Made by a program: the position numbers and the translations under genes. From positions 1 through 50,108 of the forward strand of contig NZ_AQWM01000027.1 in NCBI RefSeq assembly GCF_000376105.1: a stretch of DNA of 50,108 bases. Direction: 5' to 3'. Shown here piece after piece: positions 25,006-33,990 of the stretch. Source of the DNA: Asticcacaulis benevestitus DSM 16100 = ATCC BAA-896 (GTDB lineage: Bacteria; Pseudomonadota; Alphaproteobacteria; Caulobacterales; Caulobacteraceae). Each line of letters begins with the position of its first letter. Position 1 is the stretch's first letter. The notes below the pieces were generated by a model that was not told where the DNA came from, searched no databases, and saw only the letters and a program-made list of their open reading frames with translations.

Positions 25006-26454
25006 ATGACAGCACATATGCATATCGTGTCCAAGGAGGTTGGCGCCAATAGCGCACCGTCGCCTTACAAGTTCAATCTGGGCTATGTCTGGATGATCTC
25101 TTCGATAGCCGCGCTGGGCGGGCTTTTGTTCGGCTATGACTGGGTGGTCATCGGGGGCGCCAAGCCCTTTTATGAGCCCTATTTCGACCTCACTTCCGAA
25201 GCCCAGATTGGCTGGGCCAACAGTTGCGCCCTGCTGGGCTGCCTGATCGGCTCCATATGCTCGGGCGTCTTTAGCGATGGCCTGGGCCGCAAGAAGCTTC
25301 TGATCGCCGCAGCATCCTTATTTGGCATCTCATCTGTGGCGACGGGGTGGGCGCATACATTTGACACCTTTATTCTGTGGCGTATTCTGGGCGGCGTTGC
25401 CATCGGCATAGCGTCCAATGTGTCGCCCACCTACATCGCAGAGATTGCTCCCGCCCAATGGCGAGGCCGTCTGGTCACGCTCAACCAACTGACCGTAGTT
25501 GTCGGCATACTCGCCGCCCAGATCGTCAACCTCGTGATCGCCGGCAACATTGCCGATGGCGCGACGGCGGACATGATCCGCAATTCCTGGCAAGGGCAGT
25601 ATGGCTGGAGGTGGATGTTCTGTGCAGTCGCCATCCCGTCCCTGACCTTCTTCTTTTGCGCTTTCTTGGTGCCCGAAAGCCCGCGCTGGCTCGTGAAAAA
25701 AGGACAAACCGAAAAAGCGCGGGCTGTCCTGACGCGCATCGGCGGCGCTGACTATGCTGAGGCGGAGATACGCGATGTTGACAGCGCGCTGGCCACCGAG
25801 CGCTCAGAACAAGGCGCATGGCGAGACCTTTTCCGGCCAATGGTCTTTGGTCTGGTTTTGATCGGGATTGGCCTGGCGGTGTTGCAGCAATGGAGCGGCA
25901 CCAATGTCATCTTCAACTACGCCGAAGAGATTTATCGCGGCGCCGGCTATGACCTGAGCGGTGTGATGTTCAATATCGTCATTACCGGCGCGATCAATCT
26001 CTTGTTCACCCTGGTCGCCACCTTCACCGTAGACCGCCTGGGCCGTCGGGCGCTGATGCTGTGGGGAACCGTCGTCATTACGGTTATACATGGCCTTTTG
26101 GGCATCGCCTTTTTCCTGGGCATCAAAGGGCCGCTGATCCTCGGCCTTACCCTTGCGGTGATCGCAGCCTACGCCACCTCCCTGGCGCCCGTCACATGGG
26201 TGCTGCTGTCGGAAATCTTCCCCAATCGCATCCGGGGACTGGCGATGTCGATTGCCGTATCCGCCTTGTGGATTGCCTGCTTCGCGGTGACCTACACCTT
26301 CCCGATTCTCAATAAGCTCCTGGGGGCCGCGGGAACCTTCTGGTGTTACGGCGCCTTCTGCCTCCTGGGTGTCATCTTTATCGCCCTCTTCGTTCCGGAA
26401 ACCAAGGGTAAAACCCTGGAAGAGATCGAAGCCAGCCTGACCAAACAACGGTAG
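25006..26454 (+). CDS. MFS sugar porter (XylE/GalP-like sugar:H+ symporter)
   Basis: This 482-residue protein has twelve TM helices. Sugar-porter motifs are GGLLFGYDWVVIGG in TM1, DGLGRKKLL (the R-X-G-R-R loop), VPESPRWL after TM6, the second loop DRLGRRAL and PETKGKTLEEIEASL at the C-terminus. QQWSGTNVIFNYAEEI matches the QQ-x-G-x-N sugar-binding region of TM7. It should import a monosaccharide, probably galactose released by the divergent alpha-galactosidase. ATG 25006 directly abuts an AGGG; ATG 25018 lies 12 bp from it and is an equally possible start. It is the only plus-strand gene of the galactoside cluster. Confidence 0.92.
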   Translation: MTAHMHIVSKEVGANSAPSPYKFNLGYVWMISSIAALGGLLFGYDWVVIGGAKPFYEPYFDLTSEAQIGWANSCALLGCLIGSICSGVFSDGLGRKKLLIAAASLFGISSVATGWAHTFDTFILWRILGGVAIGIASNVSPTYIAEIAPAQWRGRLVTLNQLTVVVGILAAQIVNLVIAGNIADGATADMIRNSWQGQYGWRWMFCAVAIPSLTFFFCAFLVPESPRWLVKKGQTEKARAVLTRIGGADYAEAEIRDVDSALATERSEQGAWRDLFRPMVFGLVLIGIGLAVLQQWSGTNVIFNYAEEIYRGAGYDLSGVMFNIVITGAINLLFTLVATFTVDRLGRRALMLWGTVVITVIHGLLGIAFFLGIKGPLILGLTLAVIAAYATSLAPVTWVLLSEIFPNRIRGLAMSIAVSALWIACFAVTYTFPILNKLLGAAGTFWCYGAFCLLGVIFIALFVPETKGKTLEEIEASLTKQR

Positions 26455-26468
26455 GGGGTAAAGGCGGA

Positions 26469-26496
26469 CCGTCCTCCGACGCCTGTTGGAGGACGG
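26469..26496. terminator. stem-loop between convergent MFS and galM genes
   Basis: CCGTCCTCC (26469-26477) pairs perfectly with GGAGGACGG (26488-26496) across a 10-nt loop, between two converging genes. There is no T-run on either side, so it may act as a weak bidirectional terminator or an mRNA 3'-end stabiliser. Confidence 0.5.
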
Positions 26497-26517
26497 GTTC
26501 GCAGGCCACGGAGCCCG

Positions 26518-27546
26518 TCAGGCCTCGCCTAGATTTTGAAATCTATAGCGACTGGTGCGGCGGTAGACCTGGCCCGGTTTGAGCCAGGGGCTCGGAAATG
26601 CCGGCTGGCTTACCGCATCGATGAACCCCTGAGGCTCAAGCGCCACGGCACCCCATGCTGCAACGGCGCGTGATAAGCCAGCATAGGCTTGCAGGCAGGG
26701 CTGGTCGGTATAGAGCGCCAGTTCAAGGCCGGATCTGGGCGCATACAGTGTGGCGGCGGGCGCGGTGTCCAGCCCCGTGTCAGCCCCGAGGACCCAGCTC
26801 TGATTGAGGCCAATCTGCGTCAATTGCGGATGTTTCCGGGACAGTATCGCCGATAGGGGTTGGGGTCGATGAAGATCGAAGAGCGTGCCGGCCACCGGTA
26901 ACCGTAGTCCCGTCGCCAGACACGCCTCGTCAACATGCAGAATTTCATCCCCTCTTATACCCAGACTATGATCCAAGAGATCCCCGCCGGGCGTCTGGTC
27001 AAGGTTGAAATAGAGATGATGCGTCAGGTCGACGGGGCACGGTGCATCGACCTCGGCCTTGTAATCGATTTGCAGCGTCATCGCCTCGGGAAGCGACAGG
27101 GTTACCTCGACCGCCAGGACACCAGGATACCCCTCCTCGCCGGCCGGTGAAACGTAGCGCAAAACCAGCGGGGCCTCATCTGAAGGCCTCGCGTCCGCCC
27201 GCCAGACACGCCGGCTCAGGCCCTTTGCGCCACCATGAAGGTGGTTTGGACCTTCATTTCGGGTCACCTGCCACACCGCATCATCGCAGCGGAAGCTTGC
27301 CTGTCTGAGGCGATTGACCGTACGCCCGACGATACAGGCCTGGTAGGTCTTATCGGCTTCGTAGTCAGACAAACGCTCAAAGCCAAGTATGGTCTCGACA
27401 AGCCCCTCGGCCGATGGCGCTTTGAGGCTGCGTATCGTCGCCCCGTAGGTCATGACCTCCACACTCAGGCCTCCCCTGGTGGCCAGACTCATGCTGTGGA
27501 CCTCTACGCCATCGGCCAGACAGCCGAAGACCTTGCCGGGGCTCAT
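26518..27546 (-). CDS. galM: aldose 1-epimerase (galactose mutarotase)
   Basis: This 342-residue cytoplasmic enzyme converts beta- and alpha-galactose. GalM features are GRTVNRLRQASF (substrate Arg region), NEGPNHLHGGAKGLSRRVW with the HGG loop, DLTHHLYFNLD (the catalytic His region is usually NLTNHSYFNL), NQSWVLG and the late ALEPQGFIDAVSQ (catalytic Glu in the PQ...P region). It is the last of three genes, dgoD-SDR-galM, and its start overlaps the SDR stop by ATGA, so translation is coupled. In a non-phosphorylative galactose pathway it supplies the anomer used by galactose dehydrogenase. Confidence 0.9.
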   Translation of the reverse strand: MSPGKVFGCLADGVEVHSMSLATRGGLSVEVMTYGATIRSLKAPSAEGLVETILGFERLSDYEADKTYQACIVGRTVNRLRQASFRCDDAVWQVTRNEGPNHLHGGAKGLSRRVWRADARPSDEAPLVLRYVSPAGEEGYPGVLAVEVTLSLPEAMTLQIDYKAEVDAPCPVDLTHHLYFNLDQTPGGDLLDHSLGIRGDEILHVDEACLATGLRLPVAGTLFDLHRPQPLSAILSRKHPQLTQIGLNQSWVLGADTGLDTAPAATLYAPRSGLELALYTDQPCLQAYAGLSRAVAAWGAVALEPQGFIDAVSQPAFPSPWLKPGQVYRRTSRYRFQNLGEA

Positions 27547-28280
27547 AGCTTCGCCAGTCGGCCGCCGTCCACGTTAAGGCTTGCGCCCGTGATAAAGGCG
27601 GCTTCGTCGCTGGCCAGAAACGCGGCGGCATGCGCGATATCGTGCGGGTATCCGATATCACCCTTCTCCAGCACTTCAGCGCCGGACTGGACGTTCGGGC
27701 TGGCCCACAGCATCGGCGTGTCAATGGCGCCTGGCAGCACAGCGTTGGCGCGGATCCCGAGCGCCGCGCCTTCAATGGCGCTCGATCGTGTCAGGGAGGC
27801 AAGCGCCGCCTTCGCGGCCGCATAGGGTGCGACCAGGGGCGAGGTCTGGAAGGCATGTATACTGGATACGTTCACAATGGCGCCACCGGGCGTCATGTGA
27901 CGAAACGCCTCGCGCGTGAACAAGGCAGCCCCCACCAGATTCACACCCAACAATTGGTGCCAGTCTGCGGCTGTAAGCTCCACGAGCGGCTTGTAGATCA
28001 TCATCCCGGCGACGTTGATCACAACGTCGAGCTGACCGGTCTCATCCATGGCGCGTTGACACGCTGCCACCACATCACCTTCGGAGGCGACGTCACAGCG
28101 TGTGAAAATGATTTTGGGGGCGCCAAGGCCAAGCAGCTCCGTCACAACATCGGCGGAAGCCTCCGCTAACCGATCCACCAGAACCAGACTGGCCCCCTCC
28201 GCGGCCAAGCGCCGCGCACACGCCAATCCGATGCCACCGAGAGCGCCCGTCACGAGGGCTGTCTTATCTGAAAACCGCAT
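27543..28280 (-). CDS. SDR-family dehydrogenase, probable D-galactose (aldose) 1-dehydrogenase
   Basis: The protein is 245 residues from ATG 28280; the in-frame ATG 28292 overlaps dgoD and adds four residues. It is a classical short-chain dehydrogenase with TGALGGIGLACA (cofactor Gly motif, residues 9-20), NVAG, the catalytic Ser in VNVSSIHAF, Tyr/Lys in YAAAKAAL and C-terminal FITGASLNVDGG. Position between D-galactonate dehydratase and galactose mutarotase strongly suggests oxidation of D-galactose to galactonolactone. The fold alone cannot distinguish this from other aldose dehydrogenases such as those for L-fucose or xylose. No lactonase gene is adjacent. Confidence 0.82.
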   Translation of the reverse strand: MRFSDKTALVTGALGGIGLACARRLAAEGASLVLVDRLAEASADVVTELLGLGAPKIIFTRCDVASEGDVVAACQRAMDETGQLDVVINVAGMMIYKPLVELTAADWHQLLGVNLVGAALFTREAFRHMTPGGAIVNVSSIHAFQTSPLVAPYAAAKAALASLTRSSAIEGAALGIRANAVLPGAIDTPMLWASPNVQSGAEVLEKGDIGYPHDIAHAAAFLASDEAAFITGASLNVDGGRLAKL

Positions 28281-28285
28281 ACTTT

Positions 28286-29515
28286 TCACCATTCCCGCAC
28301 ATAGCCATCGGCCCCACGCCAGGCAGGATTACGCCAGGGCGGACAGTCACGGCTGAGTTCACGGACCTTCTCTTCATCAACAACAACGCCAAGCCCGGAG
28401 CCGAAAAACGCCTCGACCATACCGTCCTTGACATCAAATATCTCCGGATTTTTCACATAGGCCAAAAGATCATGGTCATCCGTATTGTAGTGGATACCGA
28501 GTGACATTTCCTGAATGGCAAAGTTTGGCGTCGCAAGGCCAATTTGCATGCAAGACGCCAGGGCAATCGGTCCGAGCGGACAGTGAGGCGCAAGGGCGAC
28601 ATCGTAGGCCTCGGCCATGGCGGCCATGCGCCTGACCTCGGAAATACCGCCTGCATGACTAAGGTCGGGTTGAAGAATGTCGATGCACGCGGCCTCGAGA
28701 AAGGGCTTGATATCCCAGCGCGAATAGAGCCGCTCGCCCATGGCGATGGGAATGCGCGTCAGAAGCGACAGCTGCTTGATCGCCTCGGGGTGCTCGCTCA
28801 AAAGCGGCTCCTCGATAAAGAGCGGCCGTAGCGGCTCCAGAAGCATGGCCAGTTGTTTAGCCATAGGCTTGTGCAGGCGACCGTGGAAATCCAGACCTGC
28901 GTCCAGCCCCAGCGACTGGACGTCGGAGAGCCGTTGTACGACGCCGTTAAGGGAGCGCGGACTGTCAAGCCAGGCGGCATCCTCCGTAGCGTTCATCTTG
29001 ACCGATTTAAAGCCCTGCTGCAGGCGCACCCGCGCCGCGTCAAGCACATCCGACGGGCGGTCACCGCCCACCCAGGCATAGACCGCGACCCTGTCCCGCA
29101 CCTGCCCGCCCAGAAGCTGATGCACAGGCACGCCCAATCGCTTGCCTTTTATATCCCAAAGCGCCTGATCCAGCCCAGACAGCGCCGACATCAACACAGG
29201 CCCGCCGCGATAGAAGCCGAGCCGATAGGCCGTCTGCCAAACGTCCTCGATACGGTCGGCATCGAAGCCAAGGAAACGATCCCTTAGAGCCGCATAGGCG
29301 CCGACGACGGCCTCAGTATGGCCCTCAAGACTGGCCTCCCCCCACCCGATGAGGCCGTCATCGGTTTCCACACGCACAAACATCCAACGCGGCGGAACCG
29401 GGAAGGTCTCAATTCGGATAATCTTAGACCTCTGACCGGTTTCCCGTCGCTCCAAGTCCGCTTCCCTCGCCATAGGATTTTGCTCATATATCTGCATAAA
29501 AAACTCGCATTTCAT
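28286..29515 (-). CDS. dgoD: D-galactonate dehydratase family protein (enolase superfamily)
   Basis: The protein is 409 residues from ATG 29515; ATG 29473 would give a length nearer to typical DgoD, and the first 30 residues have no counterpart in the family. Mandelate-racemase-subgroup features are Asp209 and His211 (LDFHG), Glu235 (FIEEP), Glu261 (MGERLYSRWD), PDLSHAGGISE and the second catalytic His311 in APHCPLGPIA. This D-x-H ... E ... E ... H pattern is that of D-galactonate dehydratase, which forms 2-keto-3-deoxy-galactonate. It heads the dgoD-SDR-galM operon. Genes for the downstream KDGal kinase and aldolase are not in the window. Other acid-sugar dehydratases of the subgroup cannot be excluded. 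Confidence 0.85.
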   Translation of the reverse strand: MKCEFFMQIYEQNPMAREADLERRETGQRSKIIRIETFPVPPRWMFVRVETDDGLIGWGEASLEGHTEAVVGAYAALRDRFLGFDADRIEDVWQTAYRLGFYRGGPVLMSALSGLDQALWDIKGKRLGVPVHQLLGGQVRDRVAVYAWVGGDRPSDVLDAARVRLQQGFKSVKMNATEDAAWLDSPRSLNGVVQRLSDVQSLGLDAGLDFHGRLHKPMAKQLAMLLEPLRPLFIEEPLLSEHPEAIKQLSLLTRIPIAMGERLYSRWDIKPFLEAACIDILQPDLSHAGGISEVRRMAAMAEAYDVALAPHCPLGPIALASCMQIGLATPNFAIQEMSLGIHYNTDDHDLLAYVKNPEIFDVKDGMVEAFFGSGLGVVVDEEKVRELSRDCPPWRNPAWRGADGYVREW

Positions 29516-29546
29516 TCCGCCTGTCGCACGCGATCAGCCATATCCA

Positions 29547-29575
29547 CAAATATTATGTTGCGGCCGAAACGTCAA
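29547..29575 (-). promoter_or_regulatory. putative promoter of the dgoD operon
   Basis: On the minus strand TTGACG (29575-29570) is followed after 17 bp by TATTTG (29552-29547). As in the MFS promoter, the -35 is TTGACG and sits against an ATATGTATTATA box. The -10 is weak. Confidence 0.4.
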
Positions 29576-29576
29576 T

Positions 29577-29588
29577 ATATGTATTATA
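29577..29588 (+). promoter_or_regulatory. ATATGTATTATA box B (candidate operator)
   Basis: Identical to box A, here read towards the dgoD promoter from the opposite side. It lies 62 bp upstream of the dgoD start and adjoins the putative -35. Confidence 0.55.
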
Positions 29589-29953
29589 AATAAGAAGCGG
29601 GGCCTCCCGTTGTTCATCTCCGCGGATAGCTTTTTCCGTCCACCTATAAGGTTTTATATTAAATATATACATCACATATCCTGAGCAAAGCGGCCTTTCA
29701 TGCGATTAAAACCATAAAAAATAGTACCATGCTACGATCCATTCGCCTCAAACATGACAATAAATTTGATTTGAACGCTATATATTGATACGCAAAGGTC
29801 GCATTAGTCATTTTTATATTTCACTATTCTCTTATATATTTTTCTTTATATTGATTTAGTGCGTCATTTTTCGACATAGACCTCTCCGCAAATCAGGCTC
29901 CCTTGACAGTTATATAATATTTATTTTCGATTTTCAAAGAATACGGTCTCGGG
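29589..29953. other. AT-rich intergenic region
   Basis: This stretch of about 365 bp is clearly more AT-rich than its surroundings and has no gene I can support. It contains several TATATATTGA-like strings (for example around 29779-29789) and an ATATATACATCACATAT string at about 29663-29679 that loosely resemble the operator boxes. It lies between the 3' end of the acylase gene and the dgoD promoter. Confidence 0.5.
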
Positions 29954-32206
29954 TTATGGCGTGTAGATCGCCTCCACATGCCCCTTGAGGTCATCAGCAT
30001 AAAAATAGATCGGACGCAGATTCCCCGCCGCATACCGATCCACCTGGTCTGAGAAATGAGCGGACTGGGGATGCCCGCTCTGCCCCCCGATGCTGATCGC
30101 ATAGGCGCGTACGCGCGGCCCAAATTCGACGACGGCGACAAAGCTGTTCCCTGATGTGCCGTAGTACCGACGCGTGCCGGGATAGGCCTTCGCGCCGAAG
30201 GACGCGAGCGCCCCCCACTGATTAGATGTAAACGGCACAGGGTAGCTCGGCTTGGCATCGTCAAACACCTGCTCAACCTCGCCATCATTACGCTGGAAGC
30301 GATTGATATCGCCCCACGCCACCCGCCAGGAGCCAAAATCAGAGTTCAGCCGGGCAACGGCTTCCTCTAGAGCCTGCAAACGGTCTTCACGCGAACTTTT
30401 CTGCTCCATGTAATCCCAAACGCTCATCCTCGATCCCGCGGCAAGGGGCGCCGCCCGGCGCCACAGCGCCTCCCCCCAGAAGACCGCCAGCGACGTGGCC
30501 TGCGAGTCGCTGCTCCATCGCCGGTCCCAGTCCAGAAGAAGCCTCATAGGCGCCTCCAGGCTCGCACGGCGCGGATCGGTCGACGGCAGGGCGTCAAAAG
30601 CGCTGCCGAGATGTGGTAAAAGCCTGTCAAAGGTCGGCAGCCATGGGTCATAGGCAAGGTCACGCAGGCCCTCCAGCGTGACCTTATGAGCGGTCTGAAG
30701 CAGCTTTACCGCATGGAGGCCGCGCGGATTTTCGCCGGCCTGGTCCATGTACCGCGGATAGTCACTGGCCTTAGGGCTATCGTCACCGGCCGCCGTCCAC
30801 GGCCAGTTGTTCGTGTTGAACACGTAGCCCGTCTTTGGGTTATAGACATGCGGCAGGCTTTCGAGGCTATGGAGGCCTTTCCAACCCGTCGTCGGATCAC
30901 GGCCGTCGACAGGCGAGGTATAATCAAAGCGATCATCGCGCAGAGGCACAAACTGGGGATGAAGATAGGCGATGTCGCCCTTCTGGTCGGCGAAGATCGT
31001 GTCATTGGACGAATTGGCGCGAAGCCTGGCAATCTCTAAAAAACCATCAAGGTCCGTCGCCTTGGTACGCAGAAAGGACTGCTGGAGGGCTGCCAGGGGG
31101 CTGTTCATGAGCGCCACGGCTATCCACTTCCCCTCAGCGGCCCCCATAACGGGACCGTTGTGAGTCTCGTAGACGGTGAAGGCGCGATTGGCCGGCGCCC
31201 CGGACGGCAGACGATAGGTGATGGTGATACGGCGCTGCTTCAAAGGACGCCAGCGCTTTCCATCCTGATACACAAAGCGCCCGCCGGGCCGAGCCTTGAC
31301 CGTCTCGGCAAACTCGTCAATGGCATCGACGCCACTTGAGGTGTGCATCCATCCGGCGGAAGCGTTGAACCCCTGATAGATGAAAAATTGCCCCCAGGTC
31401 GCCGCTCCGTACACATTCAGCCCCTCGTCGCTTGTCACCTGCTGTTCTGCCCGAAAGAAGAAGCTTGTGTGGGGGTTTATCAAGAGGAGCGCGTGACCAT
31501 CGCGCGTGCGCGACGGCGCCAGAGCTATACCGTTCGAACCTGTGGGCTCCTCATAGGCCACCCCCCGCTCGACATCCGATAAAGCCAGGCGGGTTCCCTC
31601 GTAAAAGCTCTTCAGTCGGCCCAGTGGCACCTGCTCTATATCGCCACCAATACTGCCTTCGGAGAAACTGAGGGCCATCCACGGCTCGAAATGCGTGAGA
31701 ACTTTCGGGCGCACCTCCGGATGCTTGGCCAGATAGGTGTTGAGCCCATCGGCCCAGGCGACCATCAGCGCACGCAGCCACGCGGGGCTACGCGCATAGT
31801 CAGCCTGCAGGGTGTTCGGGTCGGTGAACATACGCTGGCGTAAATCCGTCCAGATGGCGGCTTCGCCGTCGACTTCGGCCGTTCGGCCCAGGGTCTGAAG
31901 GTAATTGCGTTCGATGCGCCCGAAATCGTCCTCAGCCTGCGCGTACATCATGCCAAAAACAGCATCGGCGTCCGTCGCGCCATGGACGTGCGCAATACCC
32001 CAGTCGTCGCGCGTAATGGTGACATCCCGGGTGTGGGCCAGCCCCGCCGTCGGAAGCGTAAGACAGGTCAGGCCTAACCAAAGGAGGCTCATACTCAGGT
32101 ATCGCGGCGCACCGCACCATCCCAACAGCCTGGCACAAACTCGCCTGAGACTGGCAGAGCGACCACCTGAAGGCCTCACAGCGTCTATTTCACTCCGCAC
32201 TCCCAC
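29954..32206 (-). CDS. penicillin acylase (S45, Ntn-hydrolase) family amidase, exported
   Basis: The start is GTG 32206, with AGGGGAGGG 6 bp upstream and a 14-bp gap from the preceding stop. The frame opens at 32257 inside the previous gene, and ATG 32092 would leave only the signal core. The product is 750 residues with an Arg-rich n-region, then MSLLWLGLTCLTLPTAGLA as the hydrophobic core. The S45 precursor layout is clear: alpha chain with VTITRDDWGIAHVHG, linker, then the autocleavage site EEPTGSNGIAL with nucleophile Ser224, and the beta chain with LINPHTSFFF and GWKGLHSLESLPHVYNPKTG. Family members hydrolyse amide bonds of acylated amines, including penicillin G and acyl-homoserine lactones. 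It is coupled to an M24 gene in a galactoside cluster, which points to an acylated natural substrate. Confidence 0.87.
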   Translation of the reverse strand: MGVRSEIDAVRPSGGRSASLRRVCARLLGWCGAPRYLSMSLLWLGLTCLTLPTAGLAHTRDVTITRDDWGIAHVHGATDADAVFGMMYAQAEDDFGRIERNYLQTLGRTAEVDGEAAIWTDLRQRMFTDPNTLQADYARSPAWLRALMVAWADGLNTYLAKHPEVRPKVLTHFEPWMALSFSEGSIGGDIEQVPLGRLKSFYEGTRLALSDVERGVAYEEPTGSNGIALAPSRTRDGHALLLINPHTSFFFRAEQQVTSDEGLNVYGAATWGQFFIYQGFNASAGWMHTSSGVDAIDEFAETVKARPGGRFVYQDGKRWRPLKQRRITITYRLPSGAPANRAFTVYETHNGPVMGAAEGKWIAVALMNSPLAALQQSFLRTKATDLDGFLEIARLRANSSNDTIFADQKGDIAYLHPQFVPLRDDRFDYTSPVDGRDPTTGWKGLHSLESLPHVYNPKTGYVFNTNNWPWTAAGDDSPKASDYPRYMDQAGENPRGLHAVKLLQTAHKVTLEGLRDLAYDPWLPTFDRLLPHLGSAFDALPSTDPRRASLEAPMRLLLDWDRRWSSDSQATSLAVFWGEALWRRAAPLAAGSRMSVWDYMEQKSSREDRLQALEEAVARLNSDFGSWRVAWGDINRFQRNDGEVEQVFDDAKPSYPVPFTSNQWGALASFGAKAYPGTRRYYGTSGNSFVAVVEFGPRVRAYAISIGGQSGHPQSAHFSDQVDRYAAGNLRPIYFYADDLKGHVEAIYTP

Positions 32207-32220
32207 CGGTCGCCCTCCCC

Positions 32221-33582
32221 TTAACCCTTCACCAGCAAATGTCCGGATTTCAACCAAAATGGCGCCAGACAGCCGGGTGTCTGACCCAGGGGCAGAATGG
32301 ACGGACTTAAGTTTACGCCTAAGGCTTCAGCCATAAAGCTACGTCGGGCGTCGATACGGCTCATGACGTCGGGATGGCGTGTGGCGATCTCGGATCTTAA
32401 CGCAGCGTCTGCAAGAACAACCGGGTCTTCACAGTTCAAAGCCCAACCCAACGGCATCGGCGTCGGGATGATGTCCACCTGGAAGACCATGCCAGACCTG
32501 AGCCGGTAATCCCCGGTCGGACGGATCGGGGTATTAACCCACTCCTCGTGACCACACAGGTGCCCCGGATTGAGCATGGAGCCCAAGCCCCCTTGCGCCA
32601 GGGTTTCGCTGACGCGCGAAAAAACTTCTGTCCCGGCAACGCCGATATCAACGGTCTCATACCACGCGAGCAAGCCCTTGAAATAGGCCGATGCCGTCTT
32701 CAGGAAATCATCGTCCCCGTCGCTGATCAAGCCGGCCCTGGCGGACAAGCCGCCCCAGTAGCCGACCGCCGTCGTCACGCCGTCGCCTCGCGACAATCGC
32801 CGCGCCGTCGGACTGCGCAAGCCTACCACCGGCCCTGAAGCGTCGCTCGAGGCCAGCATGACGTGCGCGCTGAGCGGCTCACCCGCGTACGCCATACGCG
32901 CCGCAGCCTCAAGTTCGCTGTCGCCCTCCCTCACCTGGGTCACAATCCGCCAGACAGCCGCCGTGGCCCGGGACGCGGCCCACTCGAAGGCGGCGATCTG
33001 GTCGGCGTCCACGATCGCCCGCAATCCCTGTTCCGGATGCATGAGGCTCTCGGTACGGTCCACAACCGCCGACGGATCGCCCGCAGACCGACGCAACGCA
33101 TCGACATAGACAGACGGGAAGAAAAAGCCCGCGTCTTCACCTGCCTCAAGCGCAGGCGGCTTCCAGCCCACAAGGCCAATACGTTGACCTGCAAGGATGC
33201 CGATATCTTTTAACACCGCCAACAGGCTGGGAGCACGGCTTCGGTCCTGGCCCGGCAGACTCATCGCCTGGCAAAGCCTCACCTCAAAGCTCGTGAGGCG
33301 TGTCATGGCTTGCGCGAACGAGACACATTCGTTGCCAGTGATGATTACGCGGACGTCGTCCGGCCCCAGCATCAATAGGGCTTCTTCGAACCGCGGCTCG
33401 AAATCGCAAAGATAGGCGATGTTGGAAAAGTGTTCGCGATCCGCATAGACCGCGACCCAGTCGCAGCCAGCGCGGTCATAGGCCTCCCTACAACGCAGAT
33501 CGTAGGTGTGAACCGGGACCGAGGGCTTTTGAAGAGGTAGCCCGAAATCAGGTACGGATACGGGCGCAAGTTCGACGGTCAT
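32221..33582 (-). CDS. M24 family (Xaa-Pro peptidase / creatinase-like) protein
   Basis: This 453-residue protein has a creatinase N-terminal domain (YADREHFSNIAYLCDFEPRF, ITGNECVSFA) and a C-terminal pita-bread domain. In that domain NPGHLCGHEEWVNTP, RSGMVFQVDIIPTP and LNCEDPVVLAD align with the usual GHGIG, MVFTIEP and RIEDTVLV. The two Asp ligands of the normal GDxVLIDxG..GYxxDxTR region are not present: SRGDGVTTAVGYWGGLSAR takes their place. A metal-free, creatinase-like chemistry or loss of activity is therefore likely. No signal peptide is seen, so it is cytoplasmic. It is followed 14 bp on by the penicillin-acylase-family gene. Confidence 0.8.
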   Translation of the reverse strand: MTVELAPVSVPDFGLPLQKPSVPVHTYDLRCREAYDRAGCDWVAVYADREHFSNIAYLCDFEPRFEEALLMLGPDDVRVIITGNECVSFAQAMTRLTSFEVRLCQAMSLPGQDRSRAPSLLAVLKDIGILAGQRIGLVGWKPPALEAGEDAGFFFPSVYVDALRRSAGDPSAVVDRTESLMHPEQGLRAIVDADQIAAFEWAASRATAAVWRIVTQVREGDSELEAAARMAYAGEPLSAHVMLASSDASGPVVGLRSPTARRLSRGDGVTTAVGYWGGLSARAGLISDGDDDFLKTASAYFKGLLAWYETVDIGVAGTEVFSRVSETLAQGGLGSMLNPGHLCGHEEWVNTPIRPTGDYRLRSGMVFQVDIIPTPMPLGWALNCEDPVVLADAALRSEIATRHPDVMSRIDARRSFMAEALGVNLSPSILPLGQTPGCLAPFWLKSGHLLVKG

Positions 33583-33990
33583 GTTTTATGCCTTAGGAAG
33601 ACGGATCGTCATGGAATTTAGACCTGCGGCACCAAGCTTATGTGGCGCGTCTGAACCCCGAATGATCAAGTTGAAAAATTGGTCAGGTTAGGCGTGGACA
33701 GAGCGACTCAAAGTCCACCCCGCATCCGCCATTTACTAATACTTATATTACATATATATGGGCGACGTGTCGACGCCTTGTCAATCGCAAATATGTCTAA
33801 GGATTGCAAAGATGATCCGGGTGGAGACTGATGAGATGCGCGCTGGGCAGGCGCGCCAAAGCGGCTCAGGACATCGCTTGTCCTTCACTCATCCCATGTA
33901 AAAGCAACCCCTAAGCCGGCGCGCCTTGGGACATCAAGGGTACGGATCATGTGCCCGTGCGTTTTTGGGGACCACAGACGCGTGGAGCGG
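33583..33990. other. intergenic region upstream of the M24 gene
   Basis: These 408 bp lie between the M24 gene and the end of the GntR gene, and I can support no gene in them. The region holds operator-like box C and presumably the promoter for the M24/acylase pair. Two GGCGCGCC octamers occur (33849-33856 and 33919-33926). Confidence 0.5.
33744..33755 (-). promoter_or_regulatory. ATATGTAATATA box C (candidate operator)
   Basis: Read on the minus strand this is ATATGTAATATA, identical to box D and one base different from boxes A and B. It lies 162 bp upstream of the M24 start. Confidence 0.5.

Noticed and set aside
29589-29953. A fifth operator box in the AT-rich region upstream of dgoD
   Set aside because: TATATATTGATA and ATATATACATCACATAT resemble the boxes but lack the ATATGTAWTATA core; high AT content makes chance matches likely.
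33849-33926. Two GGCGCGCC octamers as a functional repeat
   Set aside because: GC-rich octamers of this kind are expected by chance and no longer shared sequence surrounds them.
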